The translations under genes were made by a program, and so were the position numbers. A model generated the notes under the pieces. The model searched no databases and was not told the origin of the DNA. It worked only from the letters and a program-made list of their open reading frames with translations. A DNA stretch of 64,000 nt from Diabrotica undecimpunctata (Eukaryota; Arthropoda; Insecta; Coleoptera; Chrysomelidae). Shown one piece after another: positions 54,380 to 64,000 of this stretch (its first letter is position 1; each line of letters starts with the position of its first letter). The DNA is taken from NCBI RefSeq assembly GCF_040954645.1, contig NC_092807.1:49670991-49734990 (forward strand), in the 5' to 3' direction.

Positions 54380-55630
54380 TACTAGAATATGTAGATTTGT
54401 ATATAATTTGGATTCCTGGATATAAACCGCCAACAAGAAAAACTTTGTCAGGTTCATTACTTCAGAAATGTTATATCAAAACTGAGCAAATTATTAGATC
54501 ACAAGTTGTTAAAGAAGTAGAAAATATCTGTATTACTAATGACCTCTGGATATCTGGAGTAACTGAGAGTTACATCGCATTAACAGGACAATATTTAACC
54601 GAAAATTTAGAATTTAAAACGGTTTTATTAGGCTCCTGCCATTTTTCTGGAAATCATAATTCAGAAAACATCGCTTTTGAAATTAGTGAAATTATTAATC
54701 GGTGGGGTCTAAAACGAAAAGTAAATTTTGCAGTAACTGATAATGCCTCAAATATGGTCAAAGCTATTAAAGATGTTTTGGAATGAAAACATTTAAATTG
54801 TTTTGCTCATACGTTAAATTTATTGGTGGAGGACGCACTTAAATGCTGTCGTGTACAAATAGATAAAATAAAAAGTCTTTTTTTTCGACAATTCGGCAAA
54901 AAACACATTTTAAAAAAAGTACCTTTATCTTCAGAAAGTCTTTTAAAGTATCAATTACAACATAACAAAGTTCCCAAACAACCAATCCAAGACGTGGAAA
55001 CTAGATAGAACTTCACCTATTACATGTTAAAAAGAATGACCGACTTAGAAGAGGCAATCCGTTCCACATTGGTATTAGTTAATACAGACTTAGACTTAGA
55101 CCAAATCTAAATAATGAAGACTGGATTATTTGTTCTCAACTTTCCCAAATTTTACGGCCTTTTAAAGAAATAACAAGTACAATGAGTGGCCAAAAATACT
55201 TGAAGGGTAGTTCAGTGATTGTTATGGTACGCTGCCTGCAAGAATCTTGCAATAAAATTTTAGCAAACGGTAACCTTACATCCATAGTATCCGACGTCGT
55301 ACAATTACTAATATCGGGTTTAGCAAAAAGATTTAGAGGGATAGAACAGAGTCGCACATTGTCATTATGTACATTTATGGATTCACGATTTAAAGTGCAG
55401 AGATTTTCTGATAAAAATGAAGGTAAAAAAACAAAAGAAAGAGTTAAGAAGCTGGTTACTTCTATAATTAAAGAACAGGAAGATTGTACTATTGAAAATC
55501 AACCAGTACAAGAAAAAGAAACCGATAAAGATGACTTAAGTCCATGGTGTATTTTTGATCAATTAATTGGACATGACTCATCTAAACGTACACTTGTATC
55601 GAGAGTCCATTACAATGGTGAATTTTAAAT
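54380..55630 (+). pseudogene. hAT transposase (ZBED-type), broken
   Basis: Frames in order: YKPPTRKTLSGSLLQKCYIK, ICITNDLWISGVTESYIALT (catalytic D region, T.D.W....ESY), FAVTDNASNMVKAIKDVLE (second catalytic D, TDNA.NM), HLNCFAHTLNLLVEDALKCC (CxxH region), QDVETR then TYYMLKRMTDL, and MSGQKYLKGSSVIVMVRCLQ, FMDSRFKVQRF. This is the order in ZBED/hAT transposases. A stop at 54784 and frameshifts at about 55005, 55110 and 55180 break it, and the C-terminal hATC dimerisation domain is cut short by a stop at 55626. The BED finger is not seen upstream. Confidence 0.85.
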
Positions 55631-55881
55631 AAAAGAAGAACACGGTTAACAAGAAGTAAAGTAGAAAAACTTATGTTTTTAAATGTCAATTTAGACGATT
55701 CGCGATTTAATAATAACGTGTAATGTAAATGTAAGTACGTTTACGATAAAAACGTCAACGACCCACCTCTACTCGTTACCTCTGTCCCAACTTTGATTCG
55801 CTGCTTTGACCACGGGAGACGAGACGTTGCCAAATTATTTTGTATGAAGGTTTTTTATTGCGGCGTCATATGCGGTGTATT

Positions 55882-56076
55882 ATTTTTATTGGGAATAAGG
55901 CACAATGTGACTTTAAAATAAGCTTATTTTGATGTTTAGATTTTTAATTCGGAAATCGTACTTAAAATACGAAACATTAATAAATATCATTTATATAAAA
56001 CGATTTCCGAAGTGAAAATCAAAATGTTATATTACACTTATTGTAAAGTAAAATTGTGGCATATTCCCAATAAAAA
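55882..56076. repeat. Inverted pair of degraded Penelope-type ends (locus k)
   Basis: Left arm 55882-55959 and right arm 56000-56076 are inverted copies starting TTTTTATTGGGAATA. Each holds GAUUUCCGAA...AAUC as stem II with degraded GAAA boxes (UAAA, AAAA). The outer part (CCACAATTTTACTTTACAAT) matches the text next to locus g at 33420, so g and k are one family. Confidence 0.55.
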
Positions 56077-56318
56077 ACAGTAAGCTGCCTTTTAAATCCA
56101 TTTCGACCAAATTTGAGTATCTTAGAACGTTGTTCAAATGCTAAAAAGACAACAGGTCAAATAAAACCAATAAGTTTGGCAACGTTGAACTTTTTTATTA
56201 TATCCATTGCATGTTCGGCGATTTAAAGGGCGGACCTAATATACCTCTCTCTTTTTAAACAGGTGTTTCTCACTCCATCTCACATAAAGTCCATACCGAC
56301 CATAAACTTTTACCTATA

Positions 56319-56450
<132 letters not shown>

Positions 56451-56455
56451 GTATA

Positions 56456-57121
56456 CAGTGATGAGTGCCTTAAGAACTGGCAAGATAGAAAACATAATAC
56501 GTTGTGAAATAAAAAGAGATGAAAGTAGTAGATATGGGAAATTATCGATAGAAACCTCTAATTTACATTACATTACATTAGGACTATCGATAGTTTCCCA
56601 CCTTTAGACGTTAGCTTATAAGCTAGTTGACTTCAGTCATAATATTACAAGTATGACGTCGAACATTAACATTTTTTAAATTTCGCATAAAGTAAAAACT
56701 GATTGAAGGCAATAAAGCAAATGTAAATAAACAATTTAATTAGTAGTAATTTGATAATTAATTCTGTTGACGAATACAGAATAACAAGCTATGATAATTC
56801 TGTATTGAGAAGAGTGTATGCGACGTCTCAAATCATAGTTTATTATTGATCAATAGTTTAATTTTGAATAAAAAAATACTCCTACTTAAACTGTTTTTAC
56901 TTACATTACGTGATACGTATTACTATGACTGAAGTGAATCAGCTCATAAGCTAACGTTCAAAGGTGGGAAATTTTCGATAATTCTAATGTAATGTAAAGT
57001 AAATTATAGGTTTATATCGATAATTTCTCACCTCTACTACTTTCATCTCTTTTTATTTCACAAAGTATTATGTTTTCTATCTTTTGCGTTATTTTGCCGG
57101 TTCTTAAGGCACTCATCCCTG
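56456..57121. mobile_element. MITE with about 195-bp inverted ends in TA target
   Basis: The left end CAGTGATGAGTGCCTTAAGA (56456) and the right end, in complement CAGGGATGAGTGCCTTAAGA (ends 57121), are each flanked by TA. The arms 56456-56650 and 56925-57121 match closely (AGATAGAAAACATAATAC, AAATAAAAAGAGATGAAAGT, ACGTTAGCTTAT). The right arm has one small insertion. No coding capacity. Its right end is 46 bases before the acceptor of the next anillin exon. Confidence 0.85.
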
Positions 57122-57167
57122 TATATCTGTTGTAAGACAACCATTTTGAATTTGTTTTTAATTACAG

Positions 57168-57502
57168 CTATCGCAAAGGAAGCTCTCATAAAAGAAATAA
57201 GTATAATGGAAAGCGACACGAGCTCATTTGCAGCTGACTTCAGATGTATAGGAGAAATAATATTTTCTGACTTTGCACTTAACTTAAAACCAAAGCCATA
57301 TGACGAAAAACCTCAGGATTGTGAAGAATACTTTTTATTAATTATAAAATGTGGAAAAACTGTCTTATCTAGTGATATATTGAGAGAAGTGAAGAACTCG
57401 ATACATATTTCGAAGGAGTATAAGTTCTCTGAATTACATTCTAACTTTGAAGTTGACATTAGAGTTTATTCTTTAGCTGTTGAAAATAGGGATACAGGCA
57501 AG
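57168..57502 (+). CDS. ANLN: Anillin, exon within the anillin homology domain
   Basis: Acceptor TTAATTACAG at 57158-57167; donor GGCAAG|GTAGGT at 57503, phase 0. The first two bases complete a threonine codon with the A of the previous exon: ...EKILLVA-T-IAKEALIKEI, where human anillin has LLLIATGKRTLLIDEL. It continues FRCIGEIIFSDFALNLKPKP, EEYFLLIIKCGKTVLSSDIL, ISKEYKFSELHSNFEVDIRV then YSLAVENRDTGK. In the family, G.I.LS...LPLK...F, YY.LI.LK.G...V.., and F...F.I.IEVYS follow in the same order. This is the first half of the C2-like part of the homology domain. The rest and the PH domain must be right of 64000, as no later exon was found. Confidence 0.94.
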
Positions 57503-57533
57503 GTAGGTCTAAATTAAAAATAACGAAACATTG

Positions 57534-57563
57534 GTTGACTGTCTTTCATTATAGACAGTCAAC
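57534..57563. repeat. Perfect 11-bp hairpin just downstream of the anillin donor
   Basis: GTTGACTGTCT and its complement AGACAGTCAAC around an 8-base loop, 31 bases after the exon end. It could be a footprint or small structured intron element; no function is implied. Confidence 0.6.
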
Positions 57564-57565
57564 AT

Positions 57566-58178
57566 TATATTTTTACATTCTTACACAATGAAAAAGTCAT
57601 AAGGTATTTTTGTAATATCGTAAAATAAATTTAGGTGATTGCTTAAACTATTTTTTATTACTATAACACTTCGCTATATGTATTTTTATTACTTAATAAA
57701 TAATCAAAATATAATAATGACCATTTTATCAAGTAATAATTAAAAAAGCGGAAAATGCCATTTAATGTTTAGTATGTGCATTTAGTCAAATGTCATCACT
57801 AAAAGCGGATACAGTTCTCAATTAGCAGTAAACAGTAACCTTAAATGAAGAAGATAAACAAATGGAAAAGCTGATCTTTTAGAATCACCCTGTTGTCAAT
57901 TAGCAGTAAAGTAAACAGAAGTAGAAATTTATCCCTGGTTGTGCATTGCCTAGAGCAAGACGAGCATAACCTTACATGTACTGGGTAAATGATTATATAA
58001 TCGAAACCCAAAAACAAACGAGAAGAAAAGCGGATACTAAAAGAAATATACAACCACTTATTTCTCTTATTACTCAGATATACATAAGTTACCACTGATA
58101 AATAAAATTTTTGACCCACATTCAAGTGCGTCAATTCCACTCAAGAACAAGGGTATACATTCTCCATAATTATTTAAA
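57566..58178. other. AT-rich intron sequence, no gene recognised
   Basis: Only a short direct repeat (CAATTAGCAGTAAA at 57818 and 57897) stands out. Confidence 0.35.
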
Positions 58179-58179
58179 G

Positions 58180-58258
<79 letters not shown>
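58180..58258. repeat. (TA)n microsatellite
   Basis: Pure TA run of about 78 bases. Confidence 0.95.
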
Positions 58259-58259
<1 letters not shown>

Positions 58260-58260
<1 letters not shown>

Positions 58261-58705
58261 ACGATGGGGAACATATATGAGTATACCGCTTGACTGATTA
58301 AAAAGGACATCTCAATAAATTACCTAAAAATAAACAACGTACATTTTGAGGATGATGCAGCCCTTCATGCAAATAGTCAAAAGACCTGATTGGCCTCATT
58401 CGACTAGTTGAAAATGAGAGTCAAATATTTGGTATGTAGTTAAACACTCCGAAGACAAAATCGCGATAGTGAATAGGCAACACAACAAACATCCACCAAT
58501 AACCAAGAGTGATCAGTCCGACGTTGTAAATTTATATTTATATCCGGGATCATTGATCATAAACACAGTGACATTACAGGAGGAGCTAAAACGTAGATGT
58601 GATCTAGCAAGAATCGACATATGGAAATCTCTATACCTACATGAGATTTGTCAACTATTTAAAATTCGCAATACTGACATACGGAGGCAAATCTTGAACC
58701 CTTAG
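58260..58705 (+). pseudogene. Degraded LINE reverse transcriptase fragment (domains C to E)
   Basis: Plus text INNVHFEDDAALHANSQK (domain C, FADD changed to FEDD), then LIRLVENESQIFG and ELKRRCDLARIDIWKSLY, parallel to the KYLGSII...EI..R...A..A block of the family at 58702-59695. Many stops. Confidence 0.55.
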
Positions 58706-59695
58706 GTAATCAAAAAGGAGAAATATGTTAGGATGCCATAGGATAAAGATGGAGCTGGAATGTTCTGTTGAAGAAGAACGTTATGAATTCTATTATAGCT
58801 TTCGAGATTTGATGGTGGTCTCGGTTTTTTTATTCTTCTGAGGACCTCCTCATTTGCGACTCGGTGAGTCCACAGGATCTTAACTATTCTCCGATATAGC
58901 CACATCTCAAATTCTTCCAATCTTCTGTACATATCTTCATTCAAGGTCCACGATTCAACATCCGAAAAATGAAAAGTGAAGAAAATCGCAGCATTCTTAC
59001 TTTTATACCAAGAGAGAGGTTCTTGAAAAGGGCTTCCATCGGGTTGAAGGTGGATCTAGCTTTTCCGATGTTCTTCTTGTTCTCTCTTCTTGGTCTCTGT
59101 CATTTCATTCTTCATTTATTATGGTGCCGATATAGTTGTAGTGTAGTGCGTCACTCTTTCTACTGCGTTGTTGTTGACATAGATTTGCCCTCTGTTATCT
59201 TTTTCTTGCTAATTATCATGAGCTTTGTCTTCTTGACGTTTATATTGAGTCGGTCTATATTTTTGGCTTGTACTGGTGGTTACATTACTCTCTCTGATAT
59301 TGGTGTAAAGTTACTAACGTATTTGGCAACCTTAGACGATTACTCCATCTCCATATTTATGTGGTCTATCACTTTTTTCCGAGTAGTGTAATTTGTGATC
59401 TTCCACTTGTGTTTTCTAGAATCTAGCCATCTCATTTCTGCTATTCACATTATTTCAATATGCATTCTCTTCATCTCCTGTATTGCATTATGGATTTTTC
59501 CTACTTTGTATAAGGTTTTTACATTACATGTGCAGATCTGGATATTCTTTCTGCTCTTCAATTTATTATCTTTTGGTAAACTCAAAACTGTCCACCCTGG
59601 AGATTCGATCGGAGAACTTACTCCGAAATAGATTTTAGTATTGAGCATTGCCATAATTGATTCACTAGGGCGTCTTCTTCTTCTTCTTCGTCTAG
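58702..59695 (-). pseudogene. LINE (family of 3873-4217), endonuclease start joined to the C-terminal part
   Basis: From 59690: SLPKDNKLKSRKNIQICTCN then VKTLYKVGKIHNAIQEMKRM, the start of an APE endonuclease (IGTWNV.TL). From about 59430 it reads KITEGKIYVNNNAVERVTHY-type text and NYIGTIINEE, then MYRRLEEFEMWLYRRIVKIL and VANEEVLRRI. The whole reverse transcriptase is missing between, so this is an internally deleted copy. Broken by stops. Confidence 0.7.
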
Positions 59696-59699
59696 CCAT

Positions 59700-59950
59700 T
59701 CACGTCCACATCTGAACATAAGCCTCTTCAAGTCTTCCTTTCCATTGTTTTTTATTGTACGCTACTTGTAGCCAATTTTTCCCGGCAGTCCTTTTCAGAT
59801 CATCTGTCCATCTCATAGGAGGTCTGCCTCTGGGTCTTTTGTGTTGGTATGGTCTCCAGGTTAAAATTGATCTGTGCCATTGGTTTAGATCGCTCCTAGC
59901 TACATGTCCAGCGTATTCCCATTTCAACTTTAATGATTTTTGTACCACTA
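59700..59950 (-). pseudogene. RTE-type LINE C-terminal fragment (family of 8225-9330)
   Basis: An 82-codon frame, MVQKSLKLKWEYAGHVARSD then RGRPPMRWTDDLKRTAGKNW and EEAYVQMWT to a stop. It is followed by a GAAGAAGAAG-type tail, in which the next LINE start is embedded. Confidence 0.8.
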
Positions 59951-59954
59951 GGGC

Positions 59955-61555
59955 GTATAGCTGTGTATATTTAATGGGGTGTTTGCCCTACTTGTGCTTC
60001 CCTAACCTTATACCTTATCCCTAAATCTTCGAGGCCGATTTTAAATCTCAGGAAAAAAATGGTGCCCTACCACTTACCAACTCACCGCCCGAAGCCGTGG
60101 GGGATTGCAAGATGGATTGAATCTGAAAAAGCCAATGCACGAATTATTAAAAATGACAGAGACAGAAATCTATCGAAATAGACTATACAATCAGACGACC
60201 ACTATACTCCCTCCGAAGGATCAATATTAAAGATAGAAAGCGTTGCGTTAAAAATATGTGTTTTATCGTGAAACGACTTTATTTAATTTTAGACGAGATA
60301 CAGGTGTAGGTTTTTTTCAAACTGACCCATGAGAATCTCATATACTTCATCCAGAAATATTCGTTCAAGCAACATCCAAAATGAGGACTCAAGATGGATT
60401 TTTTAGTTTTAGCCGCCAAAAAGCAACTAATAATTGTGTCATCTGAATTGGTTATCAACTTACACCTGGTACCGTTCGCGTCATAAAAAACTGGTACAAC
60501 TATTATAACCAAAAACCGTGTTTTTTAAGTTGTGTAAGTTGGTCTTGTCACATGTGTCATTCTAATTTCTAGGGCACTGTTGGCAGTTCAACGAAAATAT
60601 ATGAAACCAGCTAAAAGCAGGGCTGTGCGACAGACCGCCAGTTTTGAGCATACTAAAAACTAAAACATTATCGAACATTCTCTATCAGTCAGTCACATTT
60701 ATTTAAACATGCATCCTAAAAAATTCTCCTATTACTATTGTAATTTTCCATAATCTCAATTAAGTACCCACACATTGATTTGTGTTTTATTATAATTTAT
60801 GAAAATATTTCAATTCAAAAATAATGATAGATAATCAATCTAGACATAACTAAATTATTATAATAAAACATTACAGTGAGATATTGGATTGTAACTGTAA
60901 CGTTTTGAAAAGCGTTTTTTTTTTTGTCCCGGATATTTTATAGTTTATAATACGTAGGATAAAGTATATTGTAAGTTTTTCATATTTATCGTTCACGTAA
61001 TAAATAATGATTTAATTTTGGTAGTTTGCCTGTTACTAAACTTATTGACACAAAATACAACTCGTGTTCGGTAGGTAATTGAAGTATAAAATTACAGTAT
61101 ATGCATTCCAATGTTCCCTGTGCCAATAAAGTTCCCTAGGTTTAAAGATCCTTCAAACATTTTGGATATTAGCTCAAACCCTATCTCTGGTTATTAAATT
61201 TATTAGATACGGTTTTTTGTTGTTAATGATAAAAATAATACCTATCTAAAAACTTTGTACATTTTTGAACGTTATTTTTTATATATTTAGATTTTGTGCA
61301 ATTTCGTTATCTGTGATGGCAACAACGAATTGATTCACGGACCATTGTGTCCAGTCTGAAGACAGGTTTACATTGGGAAAAAAAAGTGTACCAGTTTTAT
61401 ATGACGGGAAGTGTAGGTGATACATGATAAAATTATAGGCACAGATAGTGTAAGAAATCGTTTGCATAAGCAAGTATCCATATTGGGAAACCACTTAGGT
61501 TCTTACCTCTTTCCAGATGTAATCGCACTGTGAGATTCGAGTGAGATCAAAAATT
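59955..61555. other. No gene recognised
   Basis: Mixed AT-rich text. A 77-codon minus frame (60512-60279) reads FYDANGTRCKLITNSDDT and looks less random than most, but I cannot place it. Nothing else is seen. Confidence 0.35.
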
Positions 61556-61599
61556 TTAAATTTCTTCTTCTTTTTATGTAGACATGACTGTCCGTTTTT

Positions 61600-62530
61600 C
61601 AATGTGCTTTCAATAAGTTGTTGCTCCATCGTTTTCGTGGTCTTCCTACTGATCGTCTTCCTATTGGGGAGCCGTCTCTTGCCGTCTTTACTATTCTGTT
61701 TGTTGTCATTCGTTTATATGACCGTTCCATTCTACTCTTCTATTTATTACCCAGTGCTTGATGTTCTCCACCTTGCATCTATGTTGTATATCTGTACTTT
61801 TAGCTCTGTCCCATAGTGCTTTACCAGCAATTTTTTGTGTGTTTCGTGTATTGTTATTTCAAGTGTTTTCATTCATATTTGTTTTTTCTTTTTGTCTTCT
61901 CTGTGTCAGATCTTGCTTCTGCCGCGTATGTAATTATTATTGGTCTAATGGCGGTTTTGTAAATTCTGCCTTTTATTTATTTCCCGATATTTTTATTTTT
62001 CCATATTGTTTCATTCAGGCAACCTACGGCTCTGTTTGCTCTATTCACTTGATCTTCCACTTCTGTTTTCGTAGATCTCCGTAGCTAGATAATGTGATGC
62101 CTAGATATTTAAAATCCATCACTTGTTCTATTATCTGACCTTCTAGCTCCAGTTTAGATCTTAGTAAATTTGCTGTTGTAACCATGCATTTTGTCTTTTT
62201 ACGGGAAATTAACATGTTAAATTTTCTGGCGGTTATATTAAATTGGTGTAGCATACGTTGTAAATCATCTTCACTTCACTTTGAGAGAGTAGTATTACGT
62301 ATCTTGCACTTGCCTCGTTATAAATATAGCGTCGGTGCATAATCTTCCTGGCCTAAGACCTTGTTGTTCTTCTGCTAGTGTTATAATTTTATTCAGTTTA
62401 TTTGTTGTCACTTTGGTTGTTAATTTTGGTGTTAATGTTAATGTTAAATTAATTCCTATGTAATTTTCCAAGCTCCATTTGTGTCCTTTTTTGAAGAGAG
62501 GTACTAAGATGGTTGATCTCATTTCTTGAG
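61600..62530 (-). pseudogene. LINE ORF2, fingers plus C-terminal part, internally deleted
   Basis: From 62525: STILVPLFKKGHKWSLENYI then IITLAEEQQGLRPGRLCTDA (reverse transcriptase fingers to before domain A). After a junction near 62285: MLHQFNITARKFNMLISRKK, KLELEGQIIEQVMDFKYLGI (domain E), then ANRAVGCLNETIWKN and, in broken frames to 61600, an IGRRSVGRPRKRWSDN-like end. Catalytic domains A to C are missing. Confidence 0.75.
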
Positions 62531-62534
62531 GTCG

Positions 62535-62935
62535 TTTAGTCAGATCTGGTTCTCTGTAATTTAGGAGTTGGTAGTTTATTATGTCGAAAGTAGTCTGTCC
62601 ATCTGTCTAGTTTAAATTATTGTTGAAAATTATTGGAATAAATAACTTCAAATTGGGGGTTTCTTGAGATTCTCGTCGGATAAGAGTGTGGAGATGATCT
62701 GGAAACGTGACAGGCGTAAAACGTGTCCAGAGTGTTTACACATACGCATTTGATACAATAACGGTATAGAGAGAGATAAGGATGGTAGCAGAAACAATCT
62801 CGTTTTACCAAATTACTTCCTAAAAGGCAGTACCTTGATACCATTCTTTAATCTATTTTTCATTTGGTGACTCTTTTACCAAAATTCATACCCGATGCAT
62901 GATAATGCTACTCCAGATGGATCTCAATCCAATAG
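62535..62935. other. No gene recognised
   Basis: Gap between two LINE remnants; no homologous frame identified. Confidence 0.3.
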
Positions 62936-62937
62936 AT

Positions 62938-63645
62938 CATCATCATTTTGGCTTTACAACCCTGTGTGGGTCCTAGCCTCCCCAAGAATTTTTTCCAGTC
63001 GTCCCTATCCTTCGCCTTCCTCCGCCAAGCACGTATTTCCATATTTCTCATATCTTGATCTATGTTATCTAGGAATCTTGTTCTGGGTCTTCCTCTTCTT
63101 CTTTGACCAATAGGTCTATGAAGGAGCGTTTGTCTAGCTGGGTCGGTTTGCTCCATCCGCATTACATGGCCTACCCACCTCAGACGTCCTATCTTAATGT
63201 GTTTTACGATATCTGGTTCCTGATATATTCTATAGAGTTCGAAGTTGTATCGTCTTCTCCAGACACCATTTTCATTTACCGCTCCATAGATTCGAATTAG
63301 TATTTTTCTTGCGAAGCATCCTAACATGTTTTCATTGCTTTTTGTTAAGTCCAGGTTTCTGAACCATATGTTAGGACTGGGCGTATTATTGTTTTGTAGA
63401 GTTTTACTTTTGTATTTCTTGATATAACTGTAGATTTAAAAAGGAGATTAAGCCCAAAATAGCATCTATTAGCCGTGCAAATTCTGCGGTTTATCTCTGC
63501 GGTAGTGTCATTTTCAGTATTGACGAGCGTTGCCAGGTATACAAATTCGTTAACTGCTTCGATGACGTCGTTTTCTATATCACATGGCCGTAGTATTTGT
63601 GGTTGCGCGTACCTATTTTTATGTATTTCGTAAAAATCCAATAGA
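62938..63645 (-). pseudogene. RTE-type LINE 3' part (family RTE-1), best-preserved copy
   Basis: From 63641: MDFYEIHKNRYAQPQILRPC, NEFVYLATLVNTENDTTAEI (domain E), FKSTVISRNTKVKLYKTIIR and PVLTYGSETWT. After a one-base shift at about 63345 it reads MLGCFARKILIRIYGAVNEN, LYRIYQEPDIVKHIKIGRLR, WVGHVMRMEQTDPARQTLLH, RGRPRTRFLDNIDQDMRNME and FLGRLGPTQGC. The tail AAAATGATGATGA at 62953-62938 is of RTE type. It is 5' truncated and shares about 95 percent identity with 9822-10180. Confidence 0.9.
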
Positions 63646-63649
63646 TCAT

Positions 63650-64000
63650 GTGTGGAATATGCTTAAGAAGGAACTACTCCTTAAACAACTAGAAGATCAT
63701 ACTTTATATTAAATTTAATTTTTTCAAATATTGAGATTTTTGTAGTAACTAAAAAATGTTGTTTTTTACTATTTATGGATAGTACTCTAGTATTTCTTTT
63801 TATTTTAAACAAATTTTGTTATATGTATATTCACACCTTTCAATGCTACATATTTATCTTGCTATAAAAATATCCCTAGACTTTTTCGAGGTGCGTAATT
63901 ATTTATATAAATTGTACATTAAACGTTATCTAGGTTTTATTTCTTTAATATTTCCAATTTTAACTGCTGGATAATTAATGATTTTGAAGGATTCGAAATT
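63650..64000. other. AT-rich stretch, no gene recognised
   Basis: Nothing identified up to the window end. Confidence 0.35.

Noticed and set aside
60279..60512. 77-codon minus frame with FYDANGTRCKLITNSDDT
   Set aside because: Looks protein-like, but no family recognised and no splice or context support; left as unassigned.

Overview
This is a stretch of an AT-rich, intron-bearing and extremely transposon-loaded animal genome. The transposon set (RTE, I and Jockey LINEs, Penelope-like elements, Tc1/mariner/pogo, PIF/Harbinger with a MADF ORF, hAT, a DUF4780 ORF1) points to an arthropod, most likely an insect; a beetle is plausible, but I cannot fix the species. No rRNA, intact tRNA, CRISPR array or bacterial-type operon was seen.

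Two host genes run through the window, both split by transposon-filled introns. The first is on the minus strand: exon 1 (12268-12124), exon 2 (7581-7499) and the start of exon 3 (132-1, running off the left edge) join in perfect splice phase. They encode the N-terminal head of CCDC61/VFL3, a centrosome and basal-body protein of the XRCC4 fold group. The second is on the plus strand: exons 42843-43607, 52378-52678 and 57168-57502 join in phase. The last two encode the start of the anillin homology domain (cytokinetic ring scaffold, scraps/ANLN); the rest of that domain and the PH domain must lie right of the window. The 5' exons of anillin were not found.

Everything else is mostly fossil mobile DNA. 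0-12 kb (CCDC61 introns): DUF4780 ORF1, several LINE reverse transcriptase pieces, and an RTE nested inside an I/Jockey-like LINE. 12.6-14.1 kb: a Tc1 element with near-complete ends and a damaged transposase. 14-19 kb: inverted Penelope-type ends, an integrase fragment, and a Penelope element with a Harbinger inserted in one arm. 19-27 kb: an unknown element with a GC-rich hairpin, an IS630/mariner-type transposase, a CpG-rich element with short inverted ends, and a large foldback element holding an RTE insertion. 27-32 kb: pogo ends enclosing an RTE and a Tc1. 32-42 kb: an inverted-repeat element, I-clade, Jockey and Penelope pieces. 42-58 kb (anillin): exons separated by Jockey, Penelope, RTE, hAT and MITE insertions. 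58-64 kb: mixed LINE remnants.

The most striking pattern is a set of short hammerhead-ribozyme-like motifs at about twelve places, in families with unrelated sequence. Each has complementary flanking arms (stem I), a CUGANGA-like box, a hairpin (stem II), a GAAA box, a fully palindromic short stem III and a UH-type cleavage position. Most carry one extra base between CUGANGA and stem II. Several lie as inverted pairs, as expected for Penelope-like pseudo-LTRs.
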